A stretch of DNA of 32,452 nt from Cyanobacteria bacterium REEB446 (GTDB lineage: Bacteria; Cyanobacteriota; Vampirovibrionia; LMEP-6097). How positions within the stretch are numbered: position 1 is the first letter of the stretch; each line of letters opens with the position of its first letter. Location: assembly GCA_018970325.1 (NCBI GenBank), contig JAGWWP010000027.1, positions 1 to 32,452 of the forward strand, given 5' to 3'. The notes under the pieces are model-generated. The model did not search any database. It saw only the letters and a list, made by a program, of their open reading frames with translations, and was not told the DNA's origin. A program made the position numbers and the translations under genes. Shown piece after piece: positions 9,232 to 16,885 of this stretch.

Positions 9232-10497
9232 TTATACGCCAAGTGCATCTAACAAAGAGGATCTTCCGCCCATCTGAGATTTAGAGGATTTTTCTAAATT
9301 TTCTTTAAGTCTAAGAATCGCGATCTTAATATCTTCTAAGTTTATAGATTTATCTACTTTGGCTAAAGCATCTTGCCCAGCTCGTTTTGCTCGAGTAACA
9401 CGTAGTGCCACTAATTCAATAGCGTCATCAACAATATTATTTACATGCCTTGGAGAAAATTCAAACAACGAAAATAGCTTCAACAAAGTATCTTTATTTG
9501 TTTGAAATTCTGCCAAGCGCTCTGGCTTCATAGCTAATTTTTCAAACTGAGAAATTAAGATTTGATAGTTTTGGTCTGAAGTTGCTGCTGGGAAAGCAAT
9601 ATTAACCTTCATTCTACTCTTAACCGCCCCGTCAATTTGACCAGAATTCGTGGCAAGAATAACTGGTACGCCAGATTCATCAATCTGTTTAAGCATAGTG
9701 TTAACAACCGCATTAGTATGGCGGGCAGCAGCACCAATGTCAGACCTTTGTGCTAAAAAAGTATCCGCCTCATCAAAAAATAAAAGCTGTTTTTTCTTTT
9801 TAGCTTCCTCAAATAATTTAATTAAATTGTTTTCAGTTTCACCAACATATTTAGACTCTTGCTCCGAAGTCACAAACTTAAGCTCCCTACCCATTTTTTG
9901 AGCAACAAACTTAGCAATTTCCGTCTTGCCTACTCCAGGAGGGCCCGTAAATAACATAGTCGGCGACTTCTGATTACGATGGTTTAGCTTTAACTCAATA
10001 TCACTACGATCAGAAGCATCTAAGAAGCGTGATATACCGTTAAATAAAATTTCCTTAAACTCAGCTGAAGGAAATATCATATCTTTATCTGGATTAAAAT
10101 CAGTCTTGGAATGCTTTTCAGGAATTAGCTTTTTAGCAGCAGGGCTTAGCAAGTCTTTATAGAGGATATCAGATAACACTAAAGGTATAGCACCCGCAAT
10201 ACTAAGCAATTTATTTCTAGGGGAGATTTTTTTATCAATCAGGGAATTTACTATCAAGCTAAAACCAGTAGCAATAGTCGCCCATGAAAACATTTTCTTC
10301 GCTGGATGCCTTTCAAAGTTAACAACTTTCCTCGCCAATTTCTCTGGCAATGACCTATTCTCTTGCTCATCAACCTTCGTCTCCTTACGCGGCTGCAAGT
10401 CTGAAAATTTCAAAGCTGCAACATCGTTATTATCAGGCTTCAGCTCAGGCTTGCCGTTAAGCACTAGAGGTTTAGCCTGAGTCCGAGTTACCACCAT
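9232..10497 (-). CDS. AAA+ ATPase with a membrane-prone N-terminal region
   Basis: The C-terminal two thirds form a single AAA+ module: Walker A GPPGVGKT (185-192), Walker B LLFFDEAD (238-245), a sensor-1 segment VILATNSG around Asn284, a candidate arginine finger near Arg295 and a sensor-2 region SPRHVNN near Arg350. The spacing and the DEADTFLAQR-like segment resemble the ATAD3/classical-clade group rather than FtsH or Lon; there is no protease domain. Residues 70-115 contain two moderately hydrophobic stretches that may anchor it in the membrane, preceded by a charged, disordered-looking 60-residue tail. It probably remodels a protein target as a hexamer; the target is unknown. The 123-residue gene upstream ends 2 bases before this start, so the two are tightly coupled. 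Confidence 0.88.
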   Translation of the reverse strand: MVVTRTQAKPLVLNGKPELKPDNNDVAALKFSDLQPRKETKVDEQENRSLPEKLARKVVNFERHPAKKMFSWATIATGFSLIVNSLIDKKISPRNKLLSIAGAIPLVLSDILYKDLLSPAAKKLIPEKHSKTDFNPDKDMIFPSAEFKEILFNGISRFLDASDRSDIELKLNHRNQKSPTMLFTGPPGVGKTEIAKFVAQKMGRELKFVTSEQESKYVGETENNLIKLFEEAKKKKQLLFFDEADTFLAQRSDIGAAARHTNAVVNTMLKQIDESGVPVILATNSGQIDGAVKSRMKVNIAFPAATSDQNYQILISQFEKLAMKPERLAEFQTNKDTLLKLFSLFEFSPRHVNNIVDDAIELVALRVTRAKRAGQDALAKVDKSINLEDIKIAILRLKENLEKSSKSQMGGRSSLLDALGV

Positions 10498-10499
10498 AT

Positions 10500-10871
10500 C
10501 TAAAATTCAGCCGTTGGAACCCAAGAACGAATTCCACCAATATACTCAAAAAATATTTTTAAATAAAAGAACCTCTCGCCTTTACACAGAGGTAATTTAG
10601 AGCCTGTTGAAACATCATATTTTACAAGACTGTTAGACTCTGCATCGAAAAAGACTTGTAAATTTTCACTCAGAATCTCAATTTTTTTTTTATCAGGGTA
10701 AATCTTAATTTTCCGTCCTTTTTCAAAGATCGTAATATACCCCGAACCCAATCTAGAAGACGATTCAAAATCCGCAAAATCACCATTATAAGGAGAGGAG
10801 CGGTCATAAACAGCTAGCTGAAAATCTTTAAGTATTTTTAAATCCGCCATGCTTAAAACAGTAATACGCAT
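10500..10871 (-). CDS. Small protein of unknown function, first gene of the AAA ATPase operon
   Basis: This 123-residue soluble protein has no family I recognise. It looks mainly beta-stranded (GSGYITIFEKGRKIKIYPD, IEILSENLQVFFDAE), with an aromatic-rich end. It stops two bases before the AAA ATPase start, so the two are almost certainly cotranscribed and perhaps translationally coupled; it may be an adaptor or substrate of the ATPase, which is inference. A TATGCT box lies 7 bases before the ATG on the minus strand, the same hexamer used before glyS, so the mRNA may be leaderless. MADLKIL at codon 8 is an alternative start. Confidence 0.72.
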   Translation of the reverse strand: MRITVLSMADLKILKDFQLAVYDRSSPYNGDFADFESSSRLGSGYITIFEKGRKIKIYPDKKKIEILSENLQVFFDAESNSLVKYDVSTGSKLPLCKGERFFYLKIFFEYIGGIRSWVPTAEF

Positions 10872-10952
10872 TTATCTTAGCATATCATACATACGTATTG
10901 CCAATTAATGGTTGACCAAATTTTATAAATCATGAATGATCAAATTCCTGAT

Positions 10953-11933
10953 TTACATAGAGAACAATTCTTTAGCAAAATAACTAAGAATAATATCCGC
11001 CCCAGCACGCTTAATGCTAATCAGTGACTCATAAATAGCTTTCTCACGAACAGTTAAACCCGCACTGACAGCTGCTAATATCATCGAATACTCACCACTT
11101 ACTTGATAAGCGACTACTGGTACTTTAGAGTTTTTTTTAGTCTGATGAATAATATCTAAATACCAGCCAGCTGGCTTTATCATAACCATATCAGCCCCTT
11201 CTTCTAGATCCAGTTCCAGCTCTTTTAAAGCTTCTAAGGAATTAGATGGATTCATCTGATAAGTTTTTTTATCCTTTGGAATTTTTTCATCTATATGATA
11301 ATTCTCTGTCCCCATCGCATCACGAAAAGGTGTGTACAAGCTAGATGCGTATTTCGCTGTATATGACATAAGCATAGTATCTTTAAAGCCCTCTGTTTCA
11401 AGTGCAGTCCTAATGGCTTTTACGCGCCCATCCATCATATCAGAAGGGCCTAAAATATCAGCTCCCGCTGCGGCTTGCACTAAAGCCATCTTCTTAAGTA
11501 CATCCACCGTTTCATCATTTAGAACTTTACCTTTTGCTAAAAGTCCGTCGTGGCCATGATCAGTATAGGGATCTAGTGCGACATCAGACATAATGAGCAT
11601 TTCTGGAAATCTCTTTTTAATCTCCCGAATAGCCTTACAAGTAAGATTATTTGCATTATAACTTTCAATCGCTTGGTAATTTTTAAGTTCATTAGGTGTA
11701 ATCGGGAAGAGAGCTATAGCTTTAATACCAAGTGAAAGTAGCTCCTCCACCTCACTTAAGAGTCTTTCGATACCAAATCTAAAAATACCTGGCATCGCGG
11801 CGATCTCTTCATAAGCGTTCTTCTCATCTTTAATGAAAAGAGGATAAATAAAATCATTTACCGAAAGATTATTTTCTTGAACTAAATCTCGAATTGCTTT
11901 AGACTGCCTTAAGCGTCTTGGTCGAAGTAACAT
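10953..11933 (-). CDS. hemB: Delta-aminolevulinic acid dehydratase (porphobilinogen synthase)
   Basis: HemB condenses two 5-aminolevulinate molecules to porphobilinogen in the haem/tetrapyrrole pathway in the cytoplasm. Counting from the ATG at 11933, the Schiff-base lysines are Lys194 (in MSYTAKYASS) and Lys253 (in MVMIKPAGW). The metal loop reads SDVALDPYTDHGHDG: aspartates replace the cysteines of zinc enzymes, so this is the magnesium-type, Asp-rich variant. The frame can be extended to 11984, but that adds 17 atypical residues and overlaps the upstream gene; MLLRPRRLRQSKAIRDLV is the normal family start. It follows the OB-fold gene by 16 bases and is probably cotranscribed with it. No other haem genes lie nearby. 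Confidence 0.96.
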   Translation of the reverse strand: MLLRPRRLRQSKAIRDLVQENNLSVNDFIYPLFIKDEKNAYEEIAAMPGIFRFGIERLLSEVEELLSLGIKAIALFPITPNELKNYQAIESYNANNLTCKAIREIKKRFPEMLIMSDVALDPYTDHGHDGLLAKGKVLNDETVDVLKKMALVQAAAGADILGPSDMMDGRVKAIRTALETEGFKDTMLMSYTAKYASSLYTPFRDAMGTENYHIDEKIPKDKKTYQMNPSNSLEALKELELDLEEGADMVMIKPAGWYLDIIHQTKKNSKVPVVAYQVSGEYSMILAAVSAGLTVREKAIYESLISIKRAGADIILSYFAKELFSM

Positions 11934-11949
11934 ATAACTTAAGTTTAAC

Positions 11950-12252
11950 CTAAATAAAGAACTTGAAACCCGTTCCCTTAACAAACATCAAACATTTATC
12001 CTTTAAATTTTTCATGAAGGGAATGCCCTCTACTTCAATAGTAACGCCAGCTTTTAAATTCTTAAGTGCCGAACAAGATTTATCAAAGTAAACATAATAG
12101 AGTGATTTATGTTCCCGATTATCTACAGTCGAATTTACGACTAGAGGGAAAAGTACTAACTCTCGATTCAGATTAGCCACCACGTTTCCCTCTGCCAGTG
12201 AATATTTCACGTCCTTAACTAATTGCCCTTTAAGTGTAATTAGAGAACTCAT
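11950..12252 (-). CDS. Small OB-fold, SSB-like protein
   Basis: The protein reads like a diverged single-strand-DNA-binding/primosomal OB fold: ITLKGQLVKDVKYSLAEGN at the N-terminus (compare the SSB start, a strand plus a Gly-x-Leu-x-x-Asp turn), VVANLNRELVLFP, a strand with YYVYFDK in the place of the SSB TxWxxVxxF strand, and AGVTIEVEGIPF in the place of KGxxVxVEG. It lacks the acidic SSB tail, so it is unlikely to be the main SSB. The family call is inference from pattern. The frame opens further upstream (12294), but a perfect TATAAT lies 7 bases before the ATG at 12252, which strongly favours this start and gives a 100-residue protein. hemB follows 16 bases downstream. Confidence 0.7.
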   Translation of the reverse strand: MSSLITLKGQLVKDVKYSLAEGNVVANLNRELVLFPLVVNSTVDNREHKSLYYVYFDKSCSALKNLKAGVTIEVEGIPFMKNLKDKCLMFVKGTGFKFFI

Positions 12253-12259
12253 ATAAAAC

Positions 12260-12288
12260 ATTATAAAATCATAAAGGTATTTTTGGAA
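12260..12288 (-). promoter_or_regulatory. Promoter of the OB-fold/hemB operon
   Basis: On the minus strand TATAAT (12265-12260) lies 17 bases after TTCCAA (12288-12283). Only 7 bases separate the -10 box from the ATG at 12252, so transcription would start at or next to the start codon. Confidence 0.55.
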
Positions 12289-12333
12289 GAGCAATTTTAA
12301 TCATTCTTTAACCTGATTGAAGGTTTTATTGAG

Positions 12334-12363
12334 TTGGGCATAAATTTTAAAATACCTTACAAT
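12334..12363 (+). promoter_or_regulatory. Promoter of the dgcN-dgcA operon
   Basis: TTGGGC (12334-12339) and TACAAT (12358-12363) are 18 bases apart. The -10 box ends 7 bases before the ATG at 12371, again predicting a leaderless transcript. No ribosome binding site is visible. Confidence 0.45.
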
Positions 12364-12370
12364 TTTTAAA

Positions 12371-13543
12371 ATGACCTCCACACCAGATTCAAGCTCACAA
12401 TTAATACCAGAAAAAACTCGTCTTAGCATTCTCTGCGAAGGTTTCACTGGAACTAGGCACGCAAAAACAGCTACCGGTGTAGTCAAGTATGGTAACTGGC
12501 AAGTTAAATCAATTATAGATTCCAGCAATATCGGCAAATCCTTTCTAGAACTTAGTAAAATAAATACAAGAAGCAATTCCAGCTCGGATAATAACTCAAA
12601 CAAAGTACTGAATGATATTCCAATAGTTAAAAATCTTGAAGATGCTCTTCTAATAAGTGAGATAGATGCTCTTTTGATCGGCATAGCTCCAGTCGGTGGT
12701 CAAATACCAGAAACCTGGATTCAGATTATAAAAGAAGCTATCAGTAAAAAAATACATATCATCAGTGGTCTACATGAATTTCTAAATGAGATTCCTGAAT
12801 TAGCGTCACTAGCTAAAGAAAAAGAAATATTACTCTGGGATGTGCGTAATCCAGAGCTATACAGCTCGTCTGCCGTGCAGAGTGTCGCTAAACAAAAGCA
12901 AAGACCAGAAAAATTACAAGTTATCACCATGGTAGGCAGTGACTGCAATGTAGGCAAGATGTGTACCGCTCTAGAAATAGTTCAAGAAATAAAAAACCAT
13001 AAAAGAAAAGCTGAATTTCTAGCTACAGGTCAAACTGGCATTATGATTTCGGGTTCTGGTGTTCCACTAGATCGAGTAATCGGTGATTTTATGGCAGGTT
13101 CAATCGAGAACGAACTTCATAAAATAATTCAAGAAAAAGATCCAGAGTTTATTATCGTAGAAGGACAAGGCTCCCTATTACATCCAGGTTATTCTGGTGT
13201 AACCCTGTCACTGATACATGGTTCAAATCCAGAATACTTAGTTCTCTGTTTAAAAGCTGGACTAGAATATATTCAAGGTGGCTATCAAGTTAAAATCCCA
13301 TCTATTACAGAATTAATAGAAATTTATGAAACTGCTTCTGCTTGGATTCAGACTTCTTCACAATCAGCAAAGGTAATCGGCATTTCCATTAATACTAGTG
13401 AATTAGACGAAGTTTTAGCTTATAAACTAATTAAAGACTTAGAAGCAGAAACCCATTTACCCGTCACTGATCCGATAAGATACGGCACTGAGAATATCTG
13501 CAAAAGGATTTTAGAAATATCCAACACTACTATAGAATTCTAA
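12371..13543 (+). CDS. dgcN: DUF1611 family protein, DgcN-like D-glutamate N-acetyltransferase
   Basis: The DUF1611 family has an N-terminal Rossmann-like half and a C-terminal P-loop-type half. Visible motifs are LCEGFTGTRHAKTATGVV (21-38), the P-loop-like MVGSDCNVGKMCTALE (187-202), FLATGQTGIMISGSGVPLDR (216-235) and VEGQGSLLHPGYSGVTLSL (263-281). Members paired with a muconate-lactonising-type epimerase have been described as DgcN, which acetylates D-glutamate so that the partner DgcA can racemise it. The epimerase gene follows here after 12 bases, so the pair is kept. An alternative role in handling peptidoglycan-derived D-Glu dipeptides is possible. The ATG at 12371 directly follows a good promoter and gives a normal family length. 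The serine- and asparagine-rich loop at 68-78 is a local addition. Confidence 0.85.
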   Translation: MTSTPDSSSQLIPEKTRLSILCEGFTGTRHAKTATGVVKYGNWQVKSIIDSSNIGKSFLELSKINTRSNSSSDNNSNKVLNDIPIVKNLEDALLISEIDALLIGIAPVGGQIPETWIQIIKEAISKKIHIISGLHEFLNEIPELASLAKEKEILLWDVRNPELYSSSAVQSVAKQKQRPEKLQVITMVGSDCNVGKMCTALEIVQEIKNHKRKAEFLATGQTGIMISGSGVPLDRVIGDFMAGSIENELHKIIQEKDPEFIIVEGQGSLLHPGYSGVTLSLIHGSNPEYLVLCLKAGLEYIQGGYQVKIPSITELIEIYETASAWIQTSSQSAKVIGISINTSELDEVLAYKLIKDLEAETHLPVTDPIRYGTENICKRILEISNTTIEF

Positions 13544-13555
13544 AAAATTAAAATA

Positions 13556-14611
13556 ATGATAAAACTAAATTACCACACTCTCGAATCTGAGCTAGAATTC
13601 ACATTCACCATATCAAGAAGCTCAAAATCAATCTCAAAGACCATTATCACCGAGATCAGCTACGAACACAACGGAGAAACATTTTCTGGAATAGGCGAAG
13701 CTGTATTTTCAAAATTCTATGGCGAAGACGAAGAGTCTGTAAAAGCTTTTTATCAAAAAATCATTAATGATAAATCATTGGAAGACTTAGATATTTTTAA
13801 TATACAGAATCTGGAAACACGACTAGAAAAGTATTCTGGCAACTATGCCGCAAAAGCGGGCATAGACATAGCTCTCTATGACATTCGTGCAAAGATACTG
13901 AAACTTCCCCTCTACAAATATTTTGGTTTAGATAAAAGCAAAGCACCAGCAAGCTCTTACACCATTGGGATTGCTGATCTAGATACTATTAAGCAAAAGA
14001 CACTAACTGCTTTAGAACGAGGTTATGATATTTTAAAAGTCAAACTTGGCTGCAAGGATGACCTAGAAATTATTAAAACAATTCGCAAACTCGCCCCAGA
14101 TACACGAATCAGAGTAGATGCGAACTGCGCTTGGACTTTAAAAGAGAGCCTAGAAGTTTTAGCTGAAATAAAGGCTTTAAACATAGAATTCGTCGAAGAG
14201 CCTTTACTGCAAAGCTCAAGTCCAGAGGAATATCACGAACTTTTTCTAAAAAGCCCATTACCACTAATGGCTGATGAAAGCTGCAAAAGACTTTCAGACA
14301 TTCCACACTGCGCTAAATATTTCCACATGATAAACCTAAAACTCACTAAAACTGGTGGTCTTACAGAAGCAATAAGAATGATACATGCAGCTAGAGCACA
14401 CGGTTTAAAAATCATGCTGGGTTGTTTTACTGAAACCAATGTATCAATAAGTGCAATGGCAAGCATTAGTCCATTAGTGGATTTTACAGATTTAGATGGT
14501 GCCTTATTACTAGCCAAAGACCCCTACGCAAATGGTTTATTTCAAAAAAACGAAATTCACTTACATGATAAAGTAGGCTTAGGGATAGAGATTTCGAGAT
14601 TAAAGCCTTAG
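13556..14611 (+). CDS. dgcA: Enolase-superfamily epimerase (DgcA-type N-acetyl-D-glutamate racemase or L-Ala-D/L-Glu epimerase)
   Basis: All active-site residues of the muconate-lactonising/dipeptide-epimerase group are visible: the KxK pair Lys161/Lys163 (LKVKLG), metal ligands Asp188 (RVDANCAW), Glu214 (FVEEPL) and Asp240 (MADES), and the opposite-face base Lys265 (LKLTKTGG). The C-terminal DLDG (312-315) is the motif of Ala-Glu epimerases that binds the substrate amino end. The enzyme removes the alpha proton and epimerises the glutamate centre. The neighbour DgcN favours N-acetyl-glutamate as substrate; peptide L-Ala-D-Glu from murein recycling is the main alternative. The 12-base gap to dgcN and 10-base gap to the flavoprotein gene indicate an operon. 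There is no Shine-Dalgarno sequence. Confidence 0.92.
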   Translation: MIKLNYHTLESELEFTFTISRSSKSISKTIITEISYEHNGETFSGIGEAVFSKFYGEDEESVKAFYQKIINDKSLEDLDIFNIQNLETRLEKYSGNYAAKAGIDIALYDIRAKILKLPLYKYFGLDKSKAPASSYTIGIADLDTIKQKTLTALERGYDILKVKLGCKDDLEIIKTIRKLAPDTRIRVDANCAWTLKESLEVLAEIKALNIEFVEEPLLQSSSPEEYHELFLKSPLPLMADESCKRLSDIPHCAKYFHMINLKLTKTGGLTEAIRMIHAARAHGLKIMLGCFTETNVSISAMASISPLVDFTDLDGALLLAKDPYANGLFQKNEIHLHDKVGLGIEISRLKP

Positions 14612-14621
14612 AAAAGAATCA

Positions 14622-15881
14622 GTGACAGAGAAAATCCACACAGACGTACTTATTATCGGAGCTGGTGCTGCTGGCTTAATGACTGCCATTCAGGCAGCTT
14701 CACGCAAGAGAAAAGTTATTGTTTTAGAATCCAGTTCTAAACTCTGTGAAAAAATCCGTATTTCTGGCGGTGGCAGATGTAATTTTACGAATCTTAATGC
14801 CAGCTCAGAAAATTATATTTCTCAGAATCCGCATTTTTCTAAAACTGCTTTAAATAGTTACACCCAGCATGATTTCATCAAATTAGTAGAAAAACACCAT
14901 ATTAAATTTCACGAAAAGAAGCTAGGGCAGCTATTCTGCGACGATAGTTCTCAGAGAATAATAGATCTATTACTTCATGAAGCAGCCTCTAATAATGTGA
15001 ATATCATTAGCCAAGCTAAAACTGAAACAGTACAAAGGTTAGAAAATCAGAATTTTATGATTAAAGCAGAAGTTCGCAGCAGAGGAAAACTTGAGATCGA
15101 GTGTGAATCACTAGTAATGGCGACTGGCGGTCTTTCTATCCCGAAAATTGGAGCTAGTGATTTTGGTTATCAAATCGCAAAACAATTTAACTTAGACATA
15201 ATAGAACCTAAAGCAGCTCTAGTCCCACTGATGAGCCTTCTTGCCCAAAGGAATTTGTATAAAGAACTAAGTGGCGTATCTATAGATTCCTTAGTAACAG
15301 CTAAAACTAATATATTAAATACTCGTAAACCTAGCTCTATTAACTTTAGAGAAAATATTTTATTTACACACAGAGGACTCAGTGGTCCAGCTATATTACA
15401 AATCTCTTCTTATATTAATGACGGTGAAAGCATCTCCATAAATCTAATTCCAGAGTACAAAGATTTTCTAAATGATTTAAAAAAATACAGTAAGAATAAG
15501 AGCTACGCGAAAAAAAATCTAAATAATATATTGAAAATGCTTCTTCCTACAATCTCAAATAATTTTATTGATTCACTAGCAGAGAACTATTCTTGTAAGT
15601 TAGCCAAACCACTTGGTGAGTATCCTCATTCATCTTTTGATGAACTCTATCTTAAATTAAGCGACTGGAGCTTCACTAGTCTTTCCTCAGAAGGCTTTGA
15701 TAAAGCTGAAGTTACAAGAGGTGGTATGAATACCAATGAATTATCAAGTAAAAGCATGGCTTCAAAAGAAATTCCCAATTTGTTTTTCGTTGGTGAATTA
15801 GTTGATGTAACAGGCTGGCTTGGTGGGTATAATTTTCAGTGGGCTTGGTCTTCTGGCTTTCTAGCTGGTCAAAACTGTTAA
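14622..15881 (+). CDS. BaiN/YhiN (HI0933) family FAD-dependent oxidoreductase
   Basis: The protein begins with a dinucleotide-binding fold, DVLIIGAGAAGLMTAI (8-23), with the acidic strand end VLE36, followed by the family-specific segment KIRISGGGRCNFTN (44-57). A second FAD contact lies at SLVMATGGLSIPKIG, and the C-terminal FAD motif VTGWLGGYNFQWAWSSGFLAG closes the protein. HI0933/YhiN proteins are cytosolic flavoproteins; their substrates are mostly unknown, though one member (BaiN) reduces bile-acid enones. Translation starts at a GTG 10 bases after dgcA, with no better upstream start, so it is probably cotranscribed with the D-glutamate genes. Whether it shares their pathway is not shown. 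Confidence 0.92.
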   Translation: MTEKIHTDVLIIGAGAAGLMTAIQAASRKRKVIVLESSSKLCEKIRISGGGRCNFTNLNASSENYISQNPHFSKTALNSYTQHDFIKLVEKHHIKFHEKKLGQLFCDDSSQRIIDLLLHEAASNNVNIISQAKTETVQRLENQNFMIKAEVRSRGKLEIECESLVMATGGLSIPKIGASDFGYQIAKQFNLDIIEPKAALVPLMSLLAQRNLYKELSGVSIDSLVTAKTNILNTRKPSSINFRENILFTHRGLSGPAILQISSYINDGESISINLIPEYKDFLNDLKKYSKNKSYAKKNLNNILKMLLPTISNNFIDSLAENYSCKLAKPLGEYPHSSFDELYLKLSDWSFTSLSSEGFDKAEVTRGGMNTNELSSKSMASKEIPNLFFVGELVDVTGWLGGYNFQWAWSSGFLAGQNC

Positions 15882-15911
15882 CTAAAGAACCATTATGATT
15901 AAAGGAAATCA

Positions 15912-16808
15912 ATGCTTTTTGAAACACTAGAGTACTACGAAAATATTAATAGATGCCCTAGCTATCTCAAAAGCTACAAACAAATCGAAGAGCTCATTGC
16001 CATTAAGCATAGACATCAACGCTGCTTTTCTCATTGGAAAACTCATTTAGAAAATACTAAACAGTTCATCAATGCAAACATAGACAAGGACCCAAATATA
16101 TTTGGCAGCTCTTATGTATTAGTGCTAGGAGCGGGCTTTGGGAATGATTTAGATCTACATTTTCTTACTGACAATTTTGAAAAAATAATACTAGCAGATC
16201 TCTTCTTTCTAAAATCAGCTCGTAAGAAATTAAGTTGTTATCCAAATATATTCTTCTCTGAATTTGATATCACTCAATGTATGGAAAAAATACTTCTTTT
16301 ACTTCAAAGATACAAAAATGATAAAAACACTTTCTTGGAAAAGCTACAAGAATATACGAGGCAAAGATCTAATTCTGTAAATAATCTTAAAGAACACCCT
16401 TTTATAAAACTTATTAACAACAATGAAACAAAAAATATTATTTCATTAAACCTACTCTCACAAATACCTTCAAGCTTTGTTCAATTATTCGAAAAAACAT
16501 TTAAAGGCTGCTACAACGAAAAAGAATTTTATTTTTTCTATAGGATGCTACTCAAAGAGCACTTACAATTAATGACTTATGCGAAGCAAGAAGGCAAAAG
16601 TGTTTTAATTATTAGTGACACTTCTAAATATGTCTCTGACAGGCGTGGCAAAGAAATATCACAAGAATCTAGTCTTTATGAAATAAATATGAAACAGAAT
16701 TTGCCAAACATAAAAGAAGAGAAAAATTGGTACTGGAAATTAGCTCCTGCAGGTGAGATTTCATCCAATTATTCATTAAAACTACTCGTAAACGCTATCA
16801 AGCTTTAA
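15912..16808 (+). CDS. Putative class I methyltransferase-like protein
   Basis: A glycine-rich motif after a hydrophobic strand, YVLVLGAGFGNDLDLH (68-83), followed by KIILADLFFL with Asp96 and by FSEFDIT (115-121), matches motifs I-III of the Rossmann-type S-adenosylmethionine methyltransferases. The N-terminal 60 residues are helical, with many His, Tyr and Lys. The C-terminal half contains YFFYRMLLKEHLQLM-like and VLIISDTSKYVSD strands consistent with the same fold. The substrate is unknown, and a non-catalytic relative cannot be excluded. The ATG at 15912 follows an AAAGGA ribosome binding site 6 bases upstream, one of the few clear ones here. It lies 30 bases after the flavoprotein gene and ends the operon. 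Confidence 0.72.
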   Translation: MLFETLEYYENINRCPSYLKSYKQIEELIAIKHRHQRCFSHWKTHLENTKQFINANIDKDPNIFGSSYVLVLGAGFGNDLDLHFLTDNFEKIILADLFFLKSARKKLSCYPNIFFSEFDITQCMEKILLLLQRYKNDKNTFLEKLQEYTRQRSNSVNNLKEHPFIKLINNNETKNIISLNLLSQIPSSFVQLFEKTFKGCYNEKEFYFFYRMLLKEHLQLMTYAKQEGKSVLIISDTSKYVSDRRGKEISQESSLYEINMKQNLPNIKEEKNWYWKLAPAGEISSNYSLKLLVNAIKL

Positions 16809-16848
16809 ACTGTCCCCTTGGGCAAAGAGCCTGCAAGTCAAATTATTT

Positions 16849-16856
16849 GCTATAAT
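16849..16856 (+). promoter_or_regulatory. Extended -10 promoter of the collagen-like gene
   Basis: TTGCTATAAT ends at 16856: a consensus TATAAT with the TGn extension. The -35 region is weak, as expected for an extended -10 promoter. The start point near 16863 gives a leader of about 23 bases. Confidence 0.5.
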
Positions 16857-16885
16857 TTACTTGCACTGAAGCACTTATCTAAATC

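Noticed and set aside
14109-14517. Minus-strand frames within dgcA
   Set aside because: They are shadows of a gene whose catalytic residues are all conserved on the plus strand.
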